NCBI GenBank assembly: GCA_946617675.1
Contig: CAMOKH010000097.1
Coordinates: 23,611 to 87,610 of the forward strand
Origin: an uncultured Prevotellaceae bacterium
GTDB taxonomy: Bacteria; Bacteroidota; Bacteroidia; Bacteroidales; Bacteroidaceae
Length of the DNA: 64,000 nt
Direction: 5' to 3'
Numbering within the stretch: position 1 is the first letter of the stretch; each line of letters starts with the position of its first letter. Positions 37,976-46,161 of this stretch are shown here, in pieces. The notes below the pieces were generated by a model. It was given only the letters and a program-made list of their open reading frames with translations, searched no databases and had not been told where the DNA came from. A program made the translations under genes and the position numbers.

Positions 37976-38310
37976 AATACCACCAGAGAGACATCGTAGA
38001 GATAGACTTCCCGATTCCTGGTGAAGGCTATAAGGTTCATCCAGCAGTCATTGTGTCTAATGATGACCTGCAATTGGACGAGGGCTTTGTGTATGTTGCA
38101 CTGATTTCGTCGCAGGATTTTGTTTACAGCCGTCACTATGCTTATAAGTTGACCGACGAGATGCTTTCGTTCAAAATGGCTAAGCAGAGTTATGTCAAGT
38201 GTCAGGTACTTGCTGTCACGGTTGACGACGGAATTCTTCGCCGACTCGGCAGTGTCAAGCAGAAGTATTTTGACGAGATTGTTGACAAGATTATTGATTC
38301 GATATTCTGA
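37972..38310 (+). CDS. PemK/MazF-like toxin (type II TA)
   Basis: 112 residues with the PemK/MazF SH3-like start QRDIVEIDFPIPGEGYKVHPAVIVSN (here quoted in part: RDIVEIDFP and HPAVIVSND), a central strand VYVALISSQDF, and C-terminal helix. In the family the R-P pair after the second strand contributes to RNA cleavage; here it is H-P (VHPAVIVS), a substitution that could weaken RNase activity. It overlaps the upstream antitoxin-like gene. It is AT-richer than its surroundings. Confidence 0.75.
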   Translation: MKYHQRDIVEIDFPIPGEGYKVHPAVIVSNDDLQLDEGFVYVALISSQDFVYSRHYAYKLTDEMLSFKMAKQSYVKCQVLAVTVDDGILRRLGSVKQKYFDEIVDKIIDSIF

Positions 38311-38329
38311 CAGCCCTCATAACAATTAT

Positions 38330-38683
38330 ATGAATACCAGTGACAATAACATCAAGAGTCGCCTACAGCGCATGGCAGCCTTGCTGCTGATGCTGATTGC
38401 GGTCACGGCCACGGGCCTGGCTCAGGAGCCCGACGTGACCGTCACCCTGAAGCGAGGCGACGTCAGCGGCGACGGCCAGGTGAACGGCGGCGACCTGTCG
38501 CTGCTGACCGACCATCTGCTGGGCCGCGCCAAGGCTCCGTCGCCCGACGTCAACGGCGACGGCACGGCCAACATCGCCGACGTTACCGCCCTCGTCGCCC
38601 TTCTCCTAGCCGGTCCCGGTTCCGACGACCTGCCCCTTATCGACTCCGCCGACCAGATATCCAGTAGCGACGACGTGGAGTGA
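38330..38683 (+). CDS. Free-standing secreted dockerin-domain protein
   Basis: 117 residues from MNTSDNNIKSRLQRMAALLL; a shorter start at 38372 would also keep the signal peptide (LLLMLIAVTATGLAQ). The mature protein is essentially one type I dockerin with calcium loops DVSGDGQVNGGD and DVNGDGTANIAD, followed by an acidic tail (DSADQISSSDDVE). No catalytic or binding domain is attached. It returns to host-like GC-rich codons right after the AT-rich TA pair, 19 nt downstream of the toxin. It may be the remnant C-terminus of a larger enzyme whose 5' part was lost, or an independent dockerin. Confidence 0.75.
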   Translation: MNTSDNNIKSRLQRMAALLLMLIAVTATGLAQEPDVTVTLKRGDVSGDGQVNGGDLSLLTDHLLGRAKAPSPDVNGDGTANIADVTALVALLLAGPGSDDLPLIDSADQISSSDDVE

Positions 38684-38880
38684 AGTAAGATTTGTGGTTG
38701 ACCTGCTCGACCACCGTGAGTTCACAAAAAGAGTGGTATGATAGGTGAATGGCAAAAAAGAACCTGCACTTCCTGCACTGAGCCTCATTCTCAGGAGGTT
38801 ATGTCACTAAACCGGCACCTGAACCTGCACTTGAACCTGCACCTGAACCAGCACCCGAGATGAGCGGCGGTCTATAGCCA

Positions 38881-38940
38881 AGACCCGCCGCGCCTTTCCG
38901 AAAACCCGCCGCGTTTTACCGAAAACCCGCCGCGTTTTGT
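38881..38940. repeat. Three tandem 21-nt repeats
   Basis: Units built on CCCGCCGCG plus TTTTACCGAAAA spacers recur at 38884, 38905 and 38926, giving a 21-nt period. Confidence 0.7.
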
Positions 38941-38941
38941 T

Positions 38942-38981
38942 GTTCCCACGGCCTGGGACAAATGTCCCAGGCCGTGGGAAC
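38942..38981. repeat. Perfect 19-nt-arm hairpin
   Basis: GTTCCCACGGCCTGGGACA, loop AA, then the exact complement. It is centred in the long inverted-repeat element. Half of the arm also occurs at 3882-3894. Confidence 0.85.
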
Positions 38982-39148
38982 GCTCTTTTGGTGCCGCCAA
39001 ACTACTGGTTTGGAAGCCCTTTCCGACCATTGGTGCAGGTTCAGGTGCAGGATTCAGTGCAGGTTCTGGGCCGGAACAGGATTTTGAATAGCTTGATTGT
39101 TAGCCTGTTAGGTGGCTAAGTGCTGGAAGTGCGGGTAATTTCCGGTCT

Positions 39149-40744
39149 TCAGTCTACTATAGTGATGCGGCCCTGGGGCTTGGCGTAGGTGGCGCCGGTT
39201 CGGCCCTGCAGACTCTTCTCCATGAAGCTGGCCACGACGTTGCGCGTCAGCTCGCTGCCCTGCTTCAGTACCTTGCAGCCCTTCAGGGCGTCGTAGAAGC
39301 CGCCACCCTTGTAGTAGGTCGTCACGGCCACGGTGTACGAGCGCGCGGGGTCGATGTCGGCATACTGGCCCGTGGCCTTGTCGAGCACGCGCACGTCGCT
39401 GACGGTGTGGCTCGCCGTGTGTATGGTGTAGCTGATGCCCGAGCACTGCGGGAAGTTGCCGTCGAAGTCGGGCGTCTTGGCCGTACACTTACGCAGCAGG
39501 TCGAGGATGGTGGCCCCCGTTACCTCGAGCATCACCAGCGCCTGGTCGTAGGGCGAGAGAGCGGCGATGTGGCCGTAGGTGATGTCGCCCGGCTGCACGT
39601 CGTTGCGTATGCCGCCGCCGTTCTCGAAGGCGATGTCGGCACCCATAGCCTGCCGGTAGGCGTCGGCTACGAGGTCGCCGGCGTTGGTCTCGGCGCGTCG
39701 CACGTACATCTGTCCGGCCTCGTCGGTGACCACCAGTCGGTAGTCGCTGCGGCAGACGACGCGGTTGACGATCTGGTCCATCAGCCGCTTGATGCTGTCG
39801 GTGGCGGCCGTCACCTGCGGGTTCTCGTACGCCACCTCGGCGGCTGGCACGAGCACGGTCTGCATCCGTCCGTCGGGCGTGATGATGAGCTTGCCGATGT
39901 TGGCAAACTGCGTGCCGGTCTGGCTGATGCCTATGGGCTTGCCTGCCAGGTTTGCCTGGGTGTCGTGGGGAATGGTGTTGTGGCTGTGGCCGTCGAGCAC
40001 GACGTCGATGCCCTTTGTGGCGGCAATGAGGCGGTGGGAGTCGAAGCCCATGGACTGCGTCTCCTCGCCGACGTGCGAGATGAGCACCACGTAGTCGGCA
40101 CCCTCGCGGCGGGCGTCGTCGACGGCCTGCTGTATGAGCTGGTAGAAGAGCTCGGGCTTCAGGTCGTAGACCACGTTGCCGCCGTCGTCGTGGAAGGCGT
40201 AGCTCTCGAGCAGCATCGTCTCGGGCGTGACGGCCCCGACGAAGGCCACGCGCTTGTCGCCGACGCGGTAGATGACGTAGGCGGGGTAGTAGGACTTGGT
40301 GGCGCCGCCGTCGAAGAAGTTGGTGCAGACGACGGGGGCCTCCATCTGGCCGAGCAGCTCCTTCATGCGTGGCACGCCGTAGTCGAACTCGTGGTTGCCC
40401 AGCGTGACGGCGTTGTAGCCCACGCGGCGCATGATGTCGACCACGTACTGACCGCGCGAGACGGCGCCCGCCGTGCCGCCCTGCAGGAAGTCGCCCACGC
40501 AGACGGCCAGGGCGTGGGCCGTGTCGCTGCGGTTGATGGCGTCGCGCAGTCCGGCAATCTTCGTGTAGCCGTCGATGTTGCAGTGGACGTCGTTCTCGTA
40601 GAGCACGACGATGCTTCTCTTCTTTGCCAGCTGCTGCGTCGTCGGCTGCTGTTCAAGGGTTCTGCACGAGGCGAGGGTCACGAGGCAGCCCACCAGGGCT
40701 ACGGCCAGTTGTTTTGGGGTAAAGGTTGTAACCATATTCTTCAT
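39149..40744 (-). CDS. 5'-nucleotidase/2',3'-cyclic phosphodiesterase-type metallophosphoesterase lipoprotein
   Basis: 531 residues. The start at 40744 (MKNMVTTFTPKQL) is chosen because the -7 box overlaps the longer track start. Lipobox TLASC at about 28. Calcineurin-like metal motifs: ENDVHCNIDGY, GDFLQGG, GNHEFDYG, SHVGEE and DGHSHNTI; then the 5'-nucleotidase C-terminal domain with ENGGGIRND, ITYGHIAALSPYDQ. The family dephosphorylates nucleotides or UDP-sugars in the periplasm or at the surface for salvage. It is a single-gene unit divergent from rmuC. Confidence 0.93.
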   Translation of the reverse strand: MKNMVTTFTPKQLAVALVGCLVTLASCRTLEQQPTTQQLAKKRSIVVLYENDVHCNIDGYTKIAGLRDAINRSDTAHALAVCVGDFLQGGTAGAVSRGQYVVDIMRRVGYNAVTLGNHEFDYGVPRMKELLGQMEAPVVCTNFFDGGATKSYYPAYVIYRVGDKRVAFVGAVTPETMLLESYAFHDDGGNVVYDLKPELFYQLIQQAVDDARREGADYVVLISHVGEETQSMGFDSHRLIAATKGIDVVLDGHSHNTIPHDTQANLAGKPIGISQTGTQFANIGKLIITPDGRMQTVLVPAAEVAYENPQVTAATDSIKRLMDQIVNRVVCRSDYRLVVTDEAGQMYVRRAETNAGDLVADAYRQAMGADIAFENGGGIRNDVQPGDITYGHIAALSPYDQALVMLEVTGATILDLLRKCTAKTPDFDGNFPQCSGISYTIHTASHTVSDVRVLDKATGQYADIDPARSYTVAVTTYYKGGGFYDALKGCKVLKQGSELTRNVVASFMEKSLQGRTGATYAKPQGRITIVD

Positions 40745-40759
40745 TCGTCTTTTATTGTG

Positions 40760-40767
40760 CAAAGATA
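40760..40767 (-). promoter_or_regulatory. -7 box (TATCTTTG) for 5'-nucleotidase
   Basis: Minus-strand TATCTTTGCAC, 15 nt before the start; no -33 TTTG was found. Confidence 0.65.
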
Positions 40768-40811
40768 AGAATTATTTGCCTAACGGCAGCATGGAATTAA
40801 GAATATTTTCG

Positions 40812-40819
40812 TAATTTTG
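40812..40819 (+). promoter_or_regulatory. -7 box (TAATTTTG) for rmuC
   Basis: TAATTTTGCAGCC, 31 nt before the rmuC start. Confidence 0.65.
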
Positions 40820-40850
40820 CAGCCCATACGCGAAAAAACAGGAGAAATAT

Positions 40851-42203
40851 ATGCTTGAAGTCATCATAGCTGCCCTTGTGGGCATTGCCGTCGGCGTGGT
40901 GGCAGCCTACCTTGCGGCCAACCGCCGCTACACGGCGCTGCGCATCACGGCCGAAGCCACGGCGACGTCGCTCCGCCACACCGTCGCCGACCTGAAAGGC
41001 AAGACCGAGCTCGTGGCCAGTCTGCAGGCCGAGAACCGCCACCTCAACGCCCTGAGCCTCTCGCAGGAGAACGAGATCAGCCTGCTGAAGGAGCAGAGCG
41101 CCGCCGAGACGCGGCTGCGCCAGGAGCAGTTTCAGGAGCAGCTGAACGTCGTGCGCGAGCAGTTCCACAACCTGGCCGCCAACGTGCTGGCCAAGACCAG
41201 CGACCGCCTGAGGGACGAGAACCGCGAGGCCATGGAGCACATTACGCGGCCCATCGGCGACAGCTTCGCCGAGCTGCAGAAGGCCATCATGGAGAGCGAC
41301 CGCGAGGCCGCCAAGACCGCCGCCTCGCTGACCGAGCGGCTGCGGCAGGTTGGCGAGCAGGCCGAGCGCATGGACCGCACGGCGACACGGCTGACCAACG
41401 CCCTGCGCGGCGACTCGAAGCAGGCCGGCGACTGGGGCGAGCTGGTGCTGCAGGAGCTGCTCGATGCTCAGGGCTTCAAGCGGGGCCTTGACTACGACGT
41501 GCAGGACACCATCACCGACCAGGACGGCTTCGTCGTGCGCAACGACGACACGGGCCGCTCGATGCGCCCCGACGTGGTGCTCCACTACCCGGGCCACCAG
41601 GACGTGGTCATCGACGCGAAGGTGTCGATCAAGGCCTACTACGACTACGTGAACGAGCCGGCCGAGAGCGTGCGCCAGCAGATGCTCGACCGCCACGTGC
41701 AGAGCCTGCGCTCACACGTTAAGGAGCTGGCTGCGAAGGACTACAGCCGCTACATACAGCCGCCGCGGACGGCCATCGACTTCGTCATCATGTACGTGCC
41801 CAACGAGGCGGCCCTGCAGGTGGCGCTGAACCGCGACCCGAAGCTGTGGGCCGAGGCCTTCGACAAGAAAGTCTTTATTTCGAGCACGCAGAATCTCTTT
41901 GCCATTCTGCGCATGATACAGATTGCCTGGCGGCAGCACAACCAGACGGAGAACCAGAAGCGGATAGTGGGGCTGGCCGAGCAGCTCGTCTCGCGCATCG
42001 GACTCTTTGCCGAGCGTGCCGCCAGGGTGGGGCGCGACATCGACACACTGACGTCAGACTTCGCCGACATGCAGAAGTCGGTCGACGGCACGCGCGGCAT
42101 CCTGCAGAAGGCTAACGAGATGAAGCAGCTGGGCATCAAGGAGGACGTCAAACACCCGCTGCCGCCGACGGATACTACGAATTACACGAATTATACGAAT
42201 TAG
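40851..42203 (+). CDS. rmuC: DNA recombination protein RmuC
   Basis: 450 residues. An N-terminal membrane helix (LEVIIAALVGIAVGVVAAYLA), a long coiled coil (about 30-170), then the RmuC endonuclease-like core with GDWGELVLQELLDAQGF, RPDVVLHYPG, VIDAKVSIKAYYDY (PD-(D/E)xK-like D..DAK). It limits inversions at short inverted repeats, which is notable in a genome this rich in palindromes. The C-terminus TTNYTNYTN is encoded by the left arm of the palindrome at 42174-42241 and is probably not ancestral. Confidence 0.93.
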   Translation: MLEVIIAALVGIAVGVVAAYLAANRRYTALRITAEATATSLRHTVADLKGKTELVASLQAENRHLNALSLSQENEISLLKEQSAAETRLRQEQFQEQLNVVREQFHNLAANVLAKTSDRLRDENREAMEHITRPIGDSFAELQKAIMESDREAAKTAASLTERLRQVGEQAERMDRTATRLTNALRGDSKQAGDWGELVLQELLDAQGFKRGLDYDVQDTITDQDGFVVRNDDTGRSMRPDVVLHYPGHQDVVIDAKVSIKAYYDYVNEPAESVRQQMLDRHVQSLRSHVKELAAKDYSRYIQPPRTAIDFVIMYVPNEAALQVALNRDPKLWAEAFDKKVFISSTQNLFAILRMIQIAWRQHNQTENQKRIVGLAEQLVSRIGLFAERAARVGRDIDTLTSDFADMQKSVDGTRGILQKANEMKQLGIKEDVKHPLPPTDTTNYTNYTN

Positions 42204-42241
42204 GGTGGGGCGTAATTCGTATAATTCGTGTAATTCGTAGT
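42174..42241. terminator. GAATTATACGAATT-family inverted repeat between convergent genes, copy C
   Basis: Perfect 29-nt arms (42174-42202 and 42213-42241) with a 10-nt loop. The left arm codes the last residues and stop of rmuC; the right arm abuts the stop of the convergent symporter. Likely a bidirectional terminator. Confidence 0.8.
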
Positions 42242-42260
42242 CGTGACTAAGCCGCGATTC

Positions 42261-43784
42261 TTACTTGTAGCACTCGAAGATGCTGTCTACCGTCTGGGCG
42301 GGCAGCTTCTTGCTGAGCAGACTGACAATCCAGACCACGGGGAAACCGCCCACCATGGCGATGGCACCGCAGTTGATGGGGTTGATGGGGTTGCCCAGCA
42401 GCATGTTGACCACCGTCAGGCCGACGCCCCAGATGAAGCAGGCCCAGACCGAGGCCGTCGTCACGCCGCGCCAGTAGAGGCCCAGCATGAACGGTGCGAG
42501 GAATGCACCGGCCAGCGCGCCCCACGAGATGCCCATGAGCTGGGCGATGAACGTCGGCGGGTTCAGCGCTATGAGCAGCGAGATGGCTATAAAGAACATA
42601 ATAAGTACGCGCATGACCACCACCTTGCGGCGCTCGATCTTCTCGGAGACGATGTCGTCGATGGTGCCTTCCTCGACCTCGCCCGGCAGCGACTTCTTGT
42701 CGCGGTAGATGAGGTCGAGCGTCATCGTCGAGCTCGACGTGAGCACCAGCGAGGCCAGCGTCGACATTGATGCCGACAGCACCAGCAGCACCACGAGGGC
42801 AATGAGCACGTCGGGCAGCGTGACGAGCATGGCCGGCACGATGGAGTCGAAGGCTATCTTGCCGTTGGCGCCAATCACGGGGTCGTACAGACGGCCGAAG
42901 CCGCCGAGGAAGTAGCAGCCGCCGGCCACGATGAAGGCGAAGACGGTAGAGATGACGGTGCCGCGGCGAATGGCGCTCTCGTCGGTGATGGAGTAGAACT
43001 TGCCCACCATCTGCGGCAGGCCCATCGTGCCGAGCGACGTCAGCACGACCACGCCGAGCAGGCCCCAGGGGTCGGGGCCGAACCAGGTGGCAAACAGGCC
43101 GCTGCCGGGCTCCGTCGAGCCGTCGGCGGGCAGCTGCGCCAGCTTCGTGACGGCCTCAGAGAGTCCGCCCTGGGCGGCGATGACGGCCACGATGACGGCC
43201 ACGATGCCGAAGAGCATGATGATGCCCTGAATGAAGTCGTTCATGGCCGTGGCCTTGTAGCCGCCGAGAATGACGTAGACGGCGGTGAGTATGGCCATGA
43301 TGACCACGCAGTACTCATAAGGTATGCCGAAGCCCATCTCGAAGAGGGTCGAGATGCCTTTGTAGACACCGGCGGTGTAGGGAATCAGGAACACGAAGGC
43401 AATAATCGAGGCCACCACGCGCAGGCCCTGGTCCTGGAAGCGGGTGCCGAAGAAGTCGGGCATGGTGCGGCTCTCGATGTGCTGCGTCATGAGCTTCGTG
43501 CGGCGGCCTAACAGCAGCCAGGCCAGCAGCGAGCCGATGACGGCGTTGCCCACGCCGATCCACGTTGAGCTGAGGCCGTACTTCCAGCCGAACTGTCCGG
43601 CGTAGCCCACGAAGACCACTGCCGAGAAATAAGAGGTGCCGAAGGCGAAGGCCGTCAGCCAGGGGCCCACGGCGCGCCCGCCGAGTACAAATCCGTCGAC
43701 ACTGCTGGCCTGCTTGCGGGTGTACACACCCACGCCAATCATCACGGCCAGGAAGATGATGGTTAAAAGAACCTTGATAATCAT
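42261..43784 (-). CDS. Sodium:solute symporter (SSS family)
   Basis: 507 residues from MIIKVLLTIIFLAVMIGVGV; the longer track start is coded by a repeat element. About 13 hydrophobic helices; SSS signatures: GGRAVGPWLTAFAFGTSYFSAVVFVG in TM2 region (quoted in part: GTSYFSAVVF), and GLPQMVGKFYS. The PutP branch usually imports proline or related amino acids with Na+, but the substrate cannot be read here. The start codon follows only 6 nt after a 141-nt palindromic element, and it lies downstream of the porin gene in the same direction, so it may be read through from the porin promoter. Confidence 0.9.
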   Translation of the reverse strand: MIIKVLLTIIFLAVMIGVGVYTRKQASSVDGFVLGGRAVGPWLTAFAFGTSYFSAVVFVGYAGQFGWKYGLSSTWIGVGNAVIGSLLAWLLLGRRTKLMTQHIESRTMPDFFGTRFQDQGLRVVASIIAFVFLIPYTAGVYKGISTLFEMGFGIPYEYCVVIMAILTAVYVILGGYKATAMNDFIQGIIMLFGIVAVIVAVIAAQGGLSEAVTKLAQLPADGSTEPGSGLFATWFGPDPWGLLGVVVLTSLGTMGLPQMVGKFYSITDESAIRRGTVISTVFAFIVAGGCYFLGGFGRLYDPVIGANGKIAFDSIVPAMLVTLPDVLIALVVLLVLSASMSTLASLVLTSSSTMTLDLIYRDKKSLPGEVEEGTIDDIVSEKIERRKVVVMRVLIMFFIAISLLIALNPPTFIAQLMGISWGALAGAFLAPFMLGLYWRGVTTASVWACFIWGVGLTVVNMLLGNPINPINCGAIAMVGGFPVVWIVSLLSKKLPAQTVDSIFECYK

Positions 43785-43790
43785 AAAAAA

Positions 43791-43931
43791 GCCCACCCAA
43801 GCCCTCCCCAAGGGAGGGGTGTTTGATGACATGATACGGTGGGAATATCTTTTATTTGTTAAACTTACAATTCTTTGTCTTATTTGCCCTTACATTCAGA
43901 CATCCCTCCCTTGGGGAGGGCTTGGGTGGGC
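43791..43931. repeat. MITE-like GC-rich palindromic element, long copy
   Basis: 141 nt with perfect 28-nt terminal inverted repeats (43791-43818 and 43904-43931) starting GCCCACCC and ending GGGTGGGC, and an 85-nt AT-rich interior without an ORF. It occupies exactly the gap between the porin stop and the symporter start. It has the same ends as 15797-15876. Confidence 0.85.
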
Positions 43932-43932
43932 C

Positions 43933-45021
43933 TTAGAATGCTACCTGTACTTGGGCCTGCAGCCAGTTATAGTCGTCGCCAATCATGTCGCCGCAGAGGC
44001 AGCGCGTGTACTGCAGCTGCAGGCGGCACTTCTTGTAGTACCAGTACTGCAGGCCGACGGTCAGGTTGGTCTGGTCCCAGCCGTCGACGCCGGTGTTGCG
44101 GTCGAAGGTCTCGCCGCTGGCCACCACGTCGAGGGCGTCGACCACGGGTATACAGAGTGTGGCGTAGCCGCCCTGGCTCTTCACGTCGCCGTCCTTGCCG
44201 CCGAGCCACTCGGCCCTGATGCTGGCCGGCCGTGCCTCCTTGTACTTGCTGCCGGTGTAAGGCTGCGTCTTATACTCGGCGCCCACCGAGTAGCGGTTGC
44301 GCTTGTAGTTGTCGCCCACCTCGATGTCGGGGTTCCAGCGTGCCGTGCCCACGGCGTTGCCCGTGCCGAGATAGCCCGAGCCCACGACGCGCAGGCCGTC
44401 GATCGGCCGTACCTCGAGCTTGGCGATGAAGTCCTTCTGGTTGTTCTGGTCGCGGCGGTTGATACCCTGTCCGCTCATCAGTGCCAGCTCATAGTGGATC
44501 TTGTTTTTGACAAGATCGCCATACACCATCAGTCCCATGTCGCGGCCGTAGTTGACGCCGTTCAGCGGGTCGGGACCCTCGCCGGCCAGGTAGAGCACGG
44601 CCTGCGAGTAGACGTCAATCAGTTCGAGGGCTGTGGGCGACAGCGGGTTCTCCATGGTGTAGGAGTGCTTGAACTGTCCCAGCCTGACGTTGAGAGATTT
44701 GTCGTTGCTGATGCGGTAGTCGGTGTAGAACTCTTGGACTACGCTTGAGAAGTCGTGCATAAACAGGAACGACCATCGGTCAGTGATGCGGGCCTTGGCC
44801 CATAGAAGCGTCCGCTTCAGGTTGTAGGAGTTCTGGCTCTTTCCGCCTGGGTCTTGGTACGACCATCCTCCTTGTGCATAACCATTGAGTGTGATGCGGC
44901 TGGTGAGCTCTTTCATCCAGTCTGTTTCTGAGTCACTCTTCTGTTGCCCCATGGCAGCAGTACTGCTGAACGCTGCCAGCACGGTGGCCAGCGTCAGGCT
45001 TTTCAAACATTCTTTTTTCAT
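43933..45021 (-). CDS. Phosphate-selective-porin (OprO/P)-like outer-membrane protein
   Basis: 362 residues. Signal peptide MKKECLKSLTLATVLAAFSSTAAMGQ, then a porin_O_P-type barrel: ITLNGYAQGGWSY, WAKARITDRWSFLFMHDF, VRLGQFKHSYTMENPLSP (the conserved Fxxx-ENPLSP block), and the C-terminal LQAQVQVAF ending in Phe. It would form an outer-membrane anion channel; selectivity for phosphate is family knowledge, not visible. It probably heads a two-gene unit with the symporter. Confidence 0.85.
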   Translation of the reverse strand: MKKECLKSLTLATVLAAFSSTAAMGQQKSDSETDWMKELTSRITLNGYAQGGWSYQDPGGKSQNSYNLKRTLLWAKARITDRWSFLFMHDFSSVVQEFYTDYRISNDKSLNVRLGQFKHSYTMENPLSPTALELIDVYSQAVLYLAGEGPDPLNGVNYGRDMGLMVYGDLVKNKIHYELALMSGQGINRRDQNNQKDFIAKLEVRPIDGLRVVGSGYLGTGNAVGTARWNPDIEVGDNYKRNRYSVGAEYKTQPYTGSKYKEARPASIRAEWLGGKDGDVKSQGGYATLCIPVVDALDVVASGETFDRNTGVDGWDQTNLTVGLQYWYYKKCRLQLQYTRCLCGDMIGDDYNWLQAQVQVAF

Positions 45022-45065
45022 TGTCTTTTCTCCATTTGGTAACGTTTTTGTCTGTTTATGCGCTG

Positions 45066-45073
45066 CAAAGGTA
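45066..45073 (-). promoter_or_regulatory. -7 box (TACCTTTG) for porin-symporter
   Basis: Minus-strand TACCTTTGCAGCG, 45 nt before the porin start; CTTG at about -33 (45092-45095) with an 18-nt spacer. Confidence 0.65.
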
Positions 45074-45236
45074 CATCTTTTTCGTGAATAACAAGCATTT
45101 TATTCGTAAAAATCGCAAAAATCTTACATTCTGCTATTCGGGTGGCTCCGGCCGCCGGCATCCCCACGCTTAGGTATATTTGCCGGCAGAACGTATTCGG
45201 CGAAAAATTCGACGTCGGTTTGTTGTAGAAAATGTT

Positions 45237-45244
45237 TAATTTTG
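45237..45244 (+). promoter_or_regulatory. -7 box (TAATTTTG) for the AraC-led FAS-like cluster
   Basis: TAATTTTGCACCC, 28 nt before the AraC-family start. The nearest TTTG is too close (14-nt spacer), so the promoter may need an activator. Confidence 0.6.
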
Positions 45245-45272
45245 CACCCGTTATTTACAAGAAGCACTATCT

Positions 45273-46157
45273 ATGGCAAATACGAATACAATCTTAGCCC
45301 AGCACGAACCGACGGCTGTCATTGAGGACGAGGTGATATTCCTGGAGAGCCTGAGCGAGGTGGAGCGGATACCGATGGACTCGCCGGTCAAGATGGAGTA
45401 CAACGCCATCATCCACTGCCGTCGGGGGCGCGTGTTGATCGAGCTCGGCGGCAACCAGCAGGTGAGGGTGGCTGAGAGTCAGATACTGCTCATACCGGCG
45501 CAGAAGTTGATGCAGCCCATGATGGCGAGCACCGATGTCGAGGTGGGCGTGCTGCTGGTCAGCGACCGCGTGCTGAAGTCGCTCCTTGGTCCGCAGATAG
45601 ACATTTGGAACCGCGCCATGTACCTGCACGAGACTTTCGTCATCGACACCAAGCGCTGGAGCGACGTGCTGCAAGGCCATACCCACAGCGTCTTCCGTGG
45701 CGAGAAGCCGATTCTGTACCGCGAGTTTGTGCTGACGTCGCTGCGCCTGTTCCTGCTGATTATCTGCGAGGAACTGTTGCACCTTGACACAACCGGGAAG
45801 ACGGACGACGGCGCGTCGTCGAATCGTGAGAAGATGCTCTTCAACCAGTTTCTCGACCTGCTGAAGCACGAGCCGCAGAAGCGGCGCCAGGTGGCCTACT
45901 ATGCCAACCAGCTCTGCATCACGCCGAAGTACCTGTCGACGCTGTGCCGAAACGTCAGCGGCAAGTCGCCCCTGCGCTGGATTACGGAGAGCGTGATGGA
46001 GGTCTGCTACCAGATGCTGCGCAATACCGACCTGACGGTGAAGGAAATTTCCAACCGTCTGGGATTCCCCAACTCGTCGTTCTTCGGCCAGTACTTCCGC
46101 GAGCAGGCCGGCATGACGCCGGTGGAATACCGTATTAAATATAAGAACCGACTCTGA
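45273..46157 (+). CDS. AraC-family transcriptional regulator
   Basis: 294 residues. An N-terminal cupin-like sensor region (about 30-130, with MEYNAIIHCRRGRVLIELGG) and a C-terminal double HTH: KRRQVAYYANQLCITPKYLSTLCRN and LTVKEISNRLGFPNSSFFGQYFREQAGMTP (in parts ITPKYLSTLC and ISNRLGFPNSSFFGQYF). No membrane or receiver domain, so it likely senses a small molecule. It lies 4 nt upstream of the GNAT gene and heads the whole FAS-like cluster in one direction, making it the probable local, autoregulating activator. Confidence 0.92.
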   Translation: MANTNTILAQHEPTAVIEDEVIFLESLSEVERIPMDSPVKMEYNAIIHCRRGRVLIELGGNQQVRVAESQILLIPAQKLMQPMMASTDVEVGVLLVSDRVLKSLLGPQIDIWNRAMYLHETFVIDTKRWSDVLQGHTHSVFRGEKPILYREFVLTSLRLFLLIICEELLHLDTTGKTDDGASSNREKMLFNQFLDLLKHEPQKRRQVAYYANQLCITPKYLSTLCRNVSGKSPLRWITESVMEVCYQMLRNTDLTVKEISNRLGFPNSSFFGQYFREQAGMTPVEYRIKYKNRL

Positions 46158-46161
46158 AGCC

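Larger units (their letters stand above)
38766..39132. repeat. Long inverted-repeat intergenic element, copy 2
   Basis: This element fills the 465-nt gap between the dockerin gene and the 5'-nucleotidase; no gene was seen. Outer arms GCACTTCCTGCACT (38766-38779) and AGTGCTGGAAGTGC (39119-39132) match 13 of 14. Internally there are ACCTGCAC/GTGCAGGT repeats in inverted orientation, a 21-nt tandem repeat and a perfect 40-nt hairpin. It shares arms and the core GTTCCCACGGCCT with 3777-3986. Confidence 0.6.

Noticed and set aside
39407-40768. 453-codon plus-strand ORF opposite the 5'-nucleotidase
   Set aside because: The nucleotidase on the other strand has all metal motifs and a lipobox; this ORF has none.
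43785-43832. N-terminal extension NTPPLGRAWVGF of the symporter
   Set aside because: Encoded by the terminal inverted repeat of the 141-nt element; the hydrophobic MIIKVLLTI start fits the SSS family.
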